From: Gemmatimonas phototrophica
Lineage (GTDB): Bacteria; Gemmatimonadota; Gemmatimonadetes; Longimicrobiales; Gaopeijiaceae
NCBI GenBank assembly: GCA_945876015.1
Contig: CAMCNM010000034.1
Coordinates: 1 to 11,903, forward strand
Direction: 5' to 3'
DNA: 11,903 bases
In this document: piece by piece, positions 7,183 through 11,903 of the stretch
Layout: each line of letters starts with the position of its first letter
Numbering within the stretch: position 1 is the stretch's first letter
Made by a program: the position numbers and the translations under genes
Notes under the pieces: generated by a model
The model's database searches: none
The model's input: only the letters and a program-made list of their open reading frames with translations
Told to the model about the DNA's origin: nothing

Positions 7183-7186
7183 GAGG
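7183..7186 (+). promoter_or_regulatory. Ribosome binding site deciding the thiolase start
   Basis: GAGG five bases before ATG 7192. The alternative ATG at 7165 has AGGGG immediately abutting it and would add nine residues (MDRPHHEVP) ahead of the thiolase fold. Confidence 0.5.
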
Positions 7187-7191
7187 TTCCG

Positions 7192-8403
7192 ATGGGAACG
7201 CAGGGACAAGCTGGCACCGTCGTATTCCTCTCCGGCAAGCGCACCGGCTTCGGCACCTTCGGTGGCTCGCTCAAGGATTTCTCCGCCACCGACCTCGGCG
7301 TGATCGCCTCGCGCGCGGCGCTCGCCGCGGCGCGGATCGAGGCTGCGGACGTCGGCCACACGTTCTTCGGGAACGCGCTCCAGACCTCGTCGGACGCGAT
7401 CTACCTGGCCCGCCACGTCGGACTCCGCTCCGGGCTCTCCCAGGATTCGGGCGCGCTCACCGTGAATCGCCTATGCGGCTCCGGCTTCGAGGCCATCGTC
7501 CAGGGCGCGAAGGAGATCCTGCTGGGCGACGCGCGCGCCGCCCTGTGCGGCGGCACCGAATCGATGAGCACGGCCCCCCACGTGGTGCGTGGCGCCAGGT
7601 GGGGTGGACTCCGGCTGGGTCAGGCCGGCGGCTTCTTCGAGGACGTCCTGTGGGAGGCGCTGAAGGACAGCAACTGTGGACTCACCATGGCGGAGACCGC
7701 GGAGAAGCTGGCCGAGGGCTACCGGGTGACCCGTGAGGAGGCGGACCGGGTCGCGCTCCATTCCCAGCACCGCGCGAAGGCGGCGTGGGACCAGGGCCGC
7801 TTCGACGCGGAGATCACGCCCGTCACCGTGAAGACGCGCAAAGGCGAGGTCGAGTACAAGGCCGACGAGCACATGCGCCCCGACACCACGCTTGAAGCGC
7901 TCGGGGCCCTCCGTCCGTACTTCAAGAAGGATGGGCTGGTCACGGCGGGCAACGCGAGCGGCATCGGCGACGGCGCCGCCGCGTGCGTGGTCGCGGACGC
8001 CGCGTGGGCGGATGGGAAGGGTCTCCGTCCCATCGGCCGGCTGCTCTCCTGGGGCTTCGCGGGAGTGGACCCGAGCATCATGGGGATCGGCCCGGCTCCG
8101 GCCGCGCGCAAGGCGCTCGAGCGCGCCGGACTCGAGGTCGCCGACATGGATCTGGTCGAGATCAACGAGGCGTTCGCGCCCCAATACAAGTCGGTCGAGA
8201 AGGAGCTGGGTCTCGACCCGGAGAAGACCAACGTGAACGGAGGAGCGATCGCTCTGACCCACCCGCTGGCCGCGTCGGGCGCGCGCATCACGATCCACGT
8301 GCTCCACGAGCTGCGCCGTCGCGGAGCCCGTTACGGTCTCGCCGCCGCGTGCATCGGCGGAGGGCAGGGCGGCGCTGTGGTCGTGGAAGCGCTTCCGGGC
8401 TGA
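7192..8403 (+). CDS. Acetyl-CoA acyltransferase (3-ketoacyl-CoA thiolase, ACAA2-like)
   Basis: 403 aa, normal for a thiolase. It catalyses CoA-dependent cleavage of 3-ketoacyl-CoA to acetyl-CoA and a shortened acyl-CoA, or the reverse condensation. All four catalytic positions are visible: nucleophile C95 (NRLCGSGFEAI), N325 (NEAFAPQ), H357 (THPLAASGAR) and C387 (CIGGGQGG). Segments such as CGGTESMS, KKDGLVTAGNASG, DPSIMGIGP and DMDLVEINEAFAPQY match, from memory, the mitochondrial ACAA2 branch more closely than short FadA-type signatures. Odd point: the residue before H357 is Thr where thiolases almost always have Gly, and Ala360 stands in a position that is often Gly. No signal or membrane segment, so cytosolic. 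The 3-hydroxyacyl-CoA dehydrogenase two genes downstream catalyses the preceding beta-oxidation step. Chain-length preference cannot be read. Confidence 0.95.
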   Translation: MGTQGQAGTVVFLSGKRTGFGTFGGSLKDFSATDLGVIASRAALAAARIEAADVGHTFFGNALQTSSDAIYLARHVGLRSGLSQDSGALTVNRLCGSGFEAIVQGAKEILLGDARAALCGGTESMSTAPHVVRGARWGGLRLGQAGGFFEDVLWEALKDSNCGLTMAETAEKLAEGYRVTREEADRVALHSQHRAKAAWDQGRFDAEITPVTVKTRKGEVEYKADEHMRPDTTLEALGALRPYFKKDGLVTAGNASGIGDGAAACVVADAAWADGKGLRPIGRLLSWGFAGVDPSIMGIGPAPAARKALERAGLEVADMDLVEINEAFAPQYKSVEKELGLDPEKTNVNGGAIALTHPLAASGARITIHVLHELRRRGARYGLAAACIGGGQGGAVVVEALPG

Positions 8404-8404
8404 C

Positions 8405-9253
8405 ATGGGCGACGAGCAGAACAGGAGCCTCACCCGCCGCCAGTTCGACGAAGTCATTCGGCGCGCCAGCGACCTGGCCGCGTGCGAGAGCGACGTGGGG
8501 GACGGCTCGCTCGACGAGGGCGAGTTGCTCCGGATCGCCAAGGAAGTCGGCCTGCCCGACCGCCACGTGCGCATGGCGCTCGCCGAGCTCCGCAGTGGCG
8601 CGATTGCCCCCGTGGGCGGGCCGATGGAGCGCATCTTCGGTCCCGTGACCATCCGCGCGAGCCGCGTCGTGCCGGGCACGCCCCGTGCTCTCGGAGCGAG
8701 CCTCGATCAGTTCATGGTCGGGGGTCAGCTCCTGCAGACCGTGCGGAAGACGGATCGACGGCTCCAGTACCGGCCGGCGATCGATTGGGCGTCGCAGGTG
8801 GCCCGCGTCGCCAGCGCGACGTCGCGGCGTTATTACGTCGCCGCGGCGGACAGCGTCGAGGTCCGACTCGAGGAGAGCGGTCCGGGCGAGACGCTCGTGG
8901 ACATCGAGGTCGATCCCGGAACGCGCGGAGATGCGATCGGGGTGGCGGTGGCGGGGACGCTCGTGAGCGCCGCCGGGGGAGTGGGCGCCACGCTGGTCTG
9001 GGCGACGATGATGCCGTTGGCCGCCGCCGAGACCGGAGGCATCCTCGTCGCGCTGGTGCTGAGCGCGTTGGCGACGTCGTGGGCCGGGAGTCGCCACAAG
9101 CGCAAGCTCAGGGACGTGCGCGCCGAGGTGGAGGGGATTCTCGACCGTCTGGAGAGCGGAGACGCGCTCGAGCCTCCCCCCGCGGCCTGGAGGCAGTGGG
9201 TGAAGCGACATTTTCATGGCGTAGCCAAGGATTTTCTCGTCAAGCACGAGTAG
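8405..9253 (+). CDS. Two-TM membrane protein of unknown function
   Basis: 282 aa; the ATG begins one base after the thiolase stop, so the two are almost certainly co-translated, though no strong Shine-Dalgarno is visible. I do not recognise a named family. Residues ~8-66 are a charged helical region (FDEVIRRASDLAACESD, then DEGELLRIAKEVGLPDRHVRMALAEL) that could be a small helical binding module. Residues ~75-170 are mixed beta/charged. Residues ~176-228 hold two hydrophobic segments separated around MPLAAAET, predicting a hairpin in the membrane. The C-terminal ~50 residues are basic (SRHKRKLRDV, VKRHFHG) and would lie in the cytoplasm with the N-terminus. It may be a membrane-tethered regulator or scaffold, but its metabolic neighbours give no direct clue. 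The coding call is firm from composition and spacing. Confidence 0.82.
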   Translation: MGDEQNRSLTRRQFDEVIRRASDLAACESDVGDGSLDEGELLRIAKEVGLPDRHVRMALAELRSGAIAPVGGPMERIFGPVTIRASRVVPGTPRALGASLDQFMVGGQLLQTVRKTDRRLQYRPAIDWASQVARVASATSRRYYVAAADSVEVRLEESGPGETLVDIEVDPGTRGDAIGVAVAGTLVSAAGGVGATLVWATMMPLAAAETGGILVALVLSALATSWAGSRHKRKLRDVRAEVEGILDRLESGDALEPPPAAWRQWVKRHFHGVAKDFLVKHE

Positions 9254-9268
9254 AGCCGAGGAGGCGAG

Positions 9269-10156
9269 GTGGCGATCCAGAAGGTGGGCGTGGTCGGTTG
9301 TGGGCTGATGGGGAGCGGGATCGCCGAGGTCGTGGCCCGCTCGGGCTTCGACGTGATCGTGCGCGAGGTGGGCGAGGCCCCGCTCGCGCAGGGGAAGAAG
9401 CGGATCGAGGGCTCGCTCGCGAAGGCGGTCGAGAAGGGCAAGCTGAGCGCCGCCGACAGGGACGCCGCGCTCGCGCGCATGACCTTCACCACCGCGGTCG
9501 AGAAGCTCGCCGACCGCGACCTCGTGATCGAAGCGATCATCGAGGATCTCGCCGCGAAGCGCGAGCTGTTCACCGCGCTCGACGCGCTCTGTCCGAAGCA
9601 GACGATCTTCGCGTCGAACACCAGCTCGCTACCGATCACCGACATGGCGGCAGGGATCCGCGCGGACCGCTTCGTCGGTCTGCACTTCTTCAATCCGGTG
9701 CCGGTGATGAAGCTGGTCGAGGTGGTCCGCTCGATCGCCACCAGCAAGGCCACGATGGCGGAGGTGTTCGCGTTCGTGAAGCGGATCGAGAAGGAGCCGA
9801 TCACGGCGAAGGATACCGCCGGCTTTGTCGTGAACCTGCTTCTCATCCCCTACATGTTGGACGCCATCCATGCGCTCGAGCGCGGCGTCGGCAGCATGGA
9901 GGACATCGACAAGGCCATGGTGCTCGGGTGTGGCCACCCGATGGGTCCGTTCACGCTGATCGATTTCGTGGGCATCGACACCACGCTGCGCATCTGCGAG
10001 ATCATGTACGAGGAGTACCGGGACCCGAAGTACGCCCCTCCCGGGCTGCTCAAGCGGGTGGTGGCGCTCGGCCGGTTCGGGAAGAAGTCGGGGAAGGGCT
10101 TCTACGACTGGTCCGGGGCGGCGCCGATCCCGCTGCCGTTGGACGGTGAGATCTAG
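9269..10156 (+). CDS. 3-hydroxyacyl-CoA (3-hydroxybutyryl-CoA) dehydrogenase
   Basis: 295 aa from GTG 9269, four bases after a strong AGGAGG (9259-9264). It catalyses NAD(P)-linked interconversion of 3-hydroxyacyl-CoA and 3-ketoacyl-CoA. The N-terminal Rossmann fold starts VGVVGCGLMGSG, with GxGxxG at 10-15. Catalytic-site residues known from human HADH are present: S119 in SNTSSL, H139 and N142 in GLHFFNPVPVMKLVEVV, and N189 in GFVVNLLLIPY. The C-terminal dimerisation domain has GHPMGPFTLIDFVGIDTT and ends KKSGKGFYDW. Length fits the stand-alone bacterial Hbd/PaaH type, not the fused FadB type. Acidic residue E33 at the end of the second strand (VIVRE) favours NAD over NADP, by family rule. 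It lies 15 bases after the membrane-protein gene and with the thiolase makes a two-step acyl-CoA module; no enoyl-CoA hydratase is in the window. Confidence 0.95.
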   Translation: MAIQKVGVVGCGLMGSGIAEVVARSGFDVIVREVGEAPLAQGKKRIEGSLAKAVEKGKLSAADRDAALARMTFTTAVEKLADRDLVIEAIIEDLAAKRELFTALDALCPKQTIFASNTSSLPITDMAAGIRADRFVGLHFFNPVPVMKLVEVVRSIATSKATMAEVFAFVKRIEKEPITAKDTAGFVVNLLLIPYMLDAIHALERGVGSMEDIDKAMVLGCGHPMGPFTLIDFVGIDTTLRICEIMYEEYRDPKYAPPGLLKRVVALGRFGKKSGKGFYDWSGAAPIPLPLDGEI

Positions 10157-10213
10157 GAAGGGTCTACTACACACGTCCTCCGAACCGTACGCCCCATCTG
10201 TTTCCGACGGCTC

Positions 10214-10230
10214 TGGCCCGAACCGGGCCA
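10214..10230. other. Hairpin upstream of the AraC-type gene
   Basis: TGGCCCG, loop AAC, CGGGCCA: a perfect 7-bp inverted repeat 57 bases after the dehydrogenase stop and 21 bases before ATG 10252. No T-run follows. It could be a weak terminator or, being palindromic, an operator for the downstream regulator; the sequence does not decide. The rest of 10157-10251 shows no clear promoter. Confidence 0.4.
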
Positions 10231-10251
10231 ACGGTTACATGTTGGGATCCC

Positions 10252-11054
10252 ATGATCGTCGCCCTCACCTCCGACCCGATCCTCCGCGCCGCCCTCCGGC
10301 GGGTAGCCCATCCCGAGGAAGACGTGATCCTCGACGAGCGGCTCGCCCTCCAGGCGCTCGACGAAGGATTCCCGCGCGCGGTGGTCTACGTCCCCGAGGA
10401 CGGGCATCCGGCCGTGCGGCGGCTCTCCCACCTCCAGGGCGACGTGTCCTGGCGGTCGGGATCACGCAGGCCACACTGCGTGGGTGGGAGGTGGATCGCC
10501 GGAGCCGCGAGGTGCCACCGCCGCGCGTCGATCACGTCGCGGAGCGTCTGGCCCTCTTCCTCCCGTGTGACAACGACGCTCCGACCTGGGTGGACCGCGC
10601 GCTGGCCGATCCCTCTCGCGCCGCCGGTGCCCAGCTGCCGACTCCGCTGCGCGCCGTGAGTCGCCGCGTGATGGAGTTCCCGGTCCACTACGCAGATCTG
10701 CACGGGCTTTCCGAGGTGACCGGCATGAGCCGCGGCGCGCTCAAGACGCGCTTCCGCCGCCGTGGGCTCGCGTCGCCGATCCACTATGTGCGTTGGTTCC
10801 GGGTGCTCGCCGCCGCCCACCTGCTCTCCGACCGCGCGGTCACGACCCTCGAGGCCGCCGATCGGCTCGGGTTCAACACCGGAGGCAACTTCTGCCGCAC
10901 GGTGAAGTCGGTCACAGGCCTGACCTCGAGCGAGATCCGGAGCGTGCTCGGCTGGAACCGGCTGCTGGTCACGTTCGCCTGGAAGTTCCTGGGACCAGGC
11001 GCGCGCGCGGCTTGGGAAACCCTGGACGACCTGTTCGTGAGCGAGGTCGCCTGA
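10252..11054 (+). pseudogene. AraC-type HTH transcriptional regulator, interrupted by a frameshift
   Basis: The first part reads from ATG 10252 in one frame (MIVALTSDPILRAALRRV... HLQGD) and the rest in another (VLAVGITQATLRGWEVD... to TGA 11052-11054). Switching back one base near 10441-10446 restores a continuous ~267 aa protein with HLQGD-RVLAVGIT across the join; restoring one C (GACGTG to GACCGTG) would do it. The C-terminal ~100 residues are an AraC/XylS DNA-binding domain with two HTH units: LSEVTGMSRGALKTRFRRR, then TTLEAADRLGFNTGGNFCRT. The N-terminal ~100 residues resemble a degenerate receiver-like alpha/beta domain; no phosphoacceptor pattern is convincing. As read, translation from 10252 goes out of frame and ends at 10659 without the DNA-binding domain. 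No canonical slippery heptamer is at the join, so error or mutation is more likely than programmed shifting. Target genes are unknown. Confidence 0.82.
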
Positions 11055-11090
11055 GGGCACTCGGGGACTGAGGCACAGTGGCGTGATGAC

Positions 11091-11143
11091 GAAAAAAGAG
11101 AGCGGCCCTCCGGATCAACCCTGGGGGCCGCTCTTCTTCTTTC
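11091..11143. terminator. Bidirectional intrinsic terminator
   Basis: A perfect 10-bp stem (AGAGCGGCCC at 11099-11108, GGGCCGCTCT at 11125-11134) with a 16-base loop. On the + strand a T-rich tail (CTTCTTCTTTC) follows; on the - strand the complement of A6 (11092-11097) gives six T. It ends 21 bases short of the rpsU stop and 37 bases past the regulator's stop, so it serves both converging units. Confidence 0.9.
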
Positions 11144-11163
11144 GTCCTGCCGCTCGCCGTTCC

Positions 11164-11367
11164 TCAGACTGGAGGACGGACCCCGCGGCGCTGACGCCGG
11201 CGCTCGCGCCGGATGGCCGCTTCCCGCTTCCGCTTCTTCTGCGCGCTCGGCTTCTCGTAGAAGCGACGCTTGCGGAGCTCGGAATAGAGGCCGGAGCGCT
11301 GGATCTTACGCTTGAAGCGGCGCAGCGCCCGCTCGAGACTCTCGTTGTCCTGAATCGTTACTTCCAA
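11164..11367 (-). CDS. rpsU: Small ribosomal subunit protein bS21
   Basis: 67 aa, the usual size. Opens [20 protein letters not shown] and continues with [20 protein letters not shown] and a strongly basic tail, the classic bS21 pattern. bS21 sits at the platform of the 30S subunit near the 3' end of 16S rRNA and assists initiation on mRNA. The start is TTG (complement of 11365-11367); no ATG or GTG lies in frame between it and the upstream gene, and GAGGAG is placed 9 bases before it, so TTG is well supported. It lies 34 bases downstream of the SGNH-like gene on the same strand and ends at the shared terminator. The isolated setting, away from dnaG-rpoD seen in enterics, is common outside Proteobacteria. 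Confidence 0.96.
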   Translation of the reverse strand: MEVTIQDNESLERALRRFKRKIQRSGLYSELRKRRFYEKPSAQKKRKREAAIRRERRRQRRGVRPPV

Positions 11368-11376
11368 GCGGATCGA

Positions 11377-11382
11377 CTCCTC
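11377..11382 (-). promoter_or_regulatory. Ribosome binding site of rpsU
   Basis: GAGGAG on the - strand, nine bases before the TTG. It decides the start of bS21, because no ATG or GTG start is available in frame. Confidence 0.65.
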
Positions 11383-11401
11383 GTCGGGGAATGGAAAGCT
11401 T

Positions 11402-11903
11402 TCAAAGGTAAGGCGGCCCTTGGGATCGGATCAAGCCCAGGGCGGCCCCGACCAGCCCGGCCGCGGCGCGGGCGTGCCCCTCGACCGTCGGGTGCACGTT
11501 GTCCAGGAATGGCGGTCCTTCGCCCTCCCCCGGTCGCAGGGCGGCTCGCAGGTCGGCCAGCGCCACCCCGGGTCGCCCCCCCACGGCAGCGCTAAGCCAG
11601 CGCCGCCCCGCCGCTCCGGCGGCGGTATCTGGGGACAACACCTCGGACTCGACCGGAAAATACGCGACCAGGAGCGGAATCCGGTGGGCCGCGAGCGTGT
11701 CCGCCAGCTCGGCCAGGACGGCGGCGCTGAAGGCCAGGTCCGCCGGTGCGAGCGCCGCGATCCGGTCCAGTTCCCCGCTCGACGCGCCCCGCCGGAGGCG
11801 CACCGTGTTCCGGGCCTCGGCGAGCATCAGGTAGAGCGCCGAGTGGGCACGCAGGTAGTTCTTGAGGCCGCCGGCGTCGTCCGGGCGCGCGCTCCGTTCC
11901 GCT
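11402..11903 (-). CDS. SGNH/GDSL-hydrolase-like protein, 3' part (5' end outside the window)
   Basis: At least 166 residues, open to the window edge; the in-frame ATG at 11827 would exclude [13 protein letters not shown], which fits the 'LRxxSxLY' segment often seen in these proteins, so the real start is probably beyond 11903. The key evidence is [16 protein letters not shown] near the C-terminus: D-x-x-H with HPT-x-x-GH is block V of SGNH esterase/acyltransferase folds, supplying catalytic Asp and His. The segment [11 protein letters not shown] is the kind of beta strand expected before it. The Ser (block I), Gly and Asn blocks would lie upstream and cannot be seen. Members remove or transfer acyl groups on lipids, glycans or peptidoglycan; the substrate is unknown. 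It is upstream of rpsU on the same strand with a 34-base gap, so they may be co-transcribed. Confidence 0.78.
   Translation of the reverse strand, partial: AERSARPDDAGGLKNYLRAHSALYLMLAEARNTVRLRRGASSGELDRIAALAPADLAFSAAVLAELADTLAAHRIPLLVAYFPVESEVLSPDTAAGAAGRRWLSAAVGGRPGVALADLRAALRPGEGEGPPFLDNVHPTVEGHARAAAGLVGAALGLIRSQGPPYL

Noticed and set aside
5557..7416. 619-codon - strand open frame across the second M16 gene
   Set aside because: Antisense shadow in high-GC DNA; no domain, and the + strand protein is clearly M16.
8482..10149. 555-codon + frame spanning the membrane-protein and dehydrogenase genes
   Set aside because: It overlaps two confidently identified genes in another frame and is Arg/Gly-rich without domains.
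10146..10440. N-terminal part of the frame that carries the AraC HTH domain
   Set aside because: Before about 10440 this frame is Arg/Pro-rich shadow sequence, while the other frame from ATG 10252 has normal protein composition; hence the frameshift interpretation.
11083..11595. 170-codon + frame over rpsU and the SGNH-like gene
   Set aside because: It begins inside the terminator and runs antisense to bS21, which is unmistakable.

Overview
The window is GC-rich, gene-dense bacterial DNA (roughly two thirds G+C by eye). All clear genes are on the + strand up to about 11.05 kb; the last two are on the - strand. Bacterial markers are ribosomal protein bS21, a type IV pilus retraction ATPase fragment, lipoprotein and Sec signal peptides, and Shine-Dalgarno sites. 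Taken together, the paired M16 peptidases, the ACAA2-like thiolase and the TPR/zinc-ribbon genes suggest an uncultured high-GC lineage such as Eisenbacteria, Gemmatimonadota or relatives. This placement is an inference from gene style only.

Layout. (1) 1-3708: a Lys/Pro/Ala repeat protein with a C-terminal CxxH/CxxC motif, probably open at the window edge; a TPR protein; a tightly coupled protein with an unrecognised N-terminal domain and a double zinc ribbon; and a predicted lipoprotein with a cupredoxin-like fold that appears to lack copper ligands. (2) 3709-4313: a spacer with a GC hairpin, then the C-terminal half of a PilT-type ATPase lacking its N-terminal domain and Walker A. (3) 4319-7128: two overlapping secreted M16 peptidase genes, the first with a full zinc site and the second without. 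(4) 7192-10156: an ACAA2-like thiolase, a two-TM protein of unknown function, and a 3-hydroxyacyl-CoA dehydrogenase, which form a partial beta-oxidation or short-chain acyl-CoA module. (5) 10252-11054: an AraC-type regulator gene split by a frameshift. (6) 11091-11143: a bidirectional terminator between the convergent blocks. (7) 11164-11903 on the - strand: an SGNH-hydrolase-like gene running off the window edge, followed downstream by rpsU.

How the genes may work together: the two M16 proteins probably form an active/inactive pair outside the cytoplasm. The thiolase and dehydrogenase catalyse consecutive steps of acyl-CoA metabolism. The TPR and zinc-ribbon proteins are translationally coupled and are the best candidates here for an undescribed partnership, though nothing in the sequence reveals their function. 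The truncated pilT and the frameshifted regulator are the two places where decay or assembly/sequencing error should be tested first. I found no tRNA, CRISPR array, insertion sequence or phage gene, and no stretch over 300 bases without a gene.
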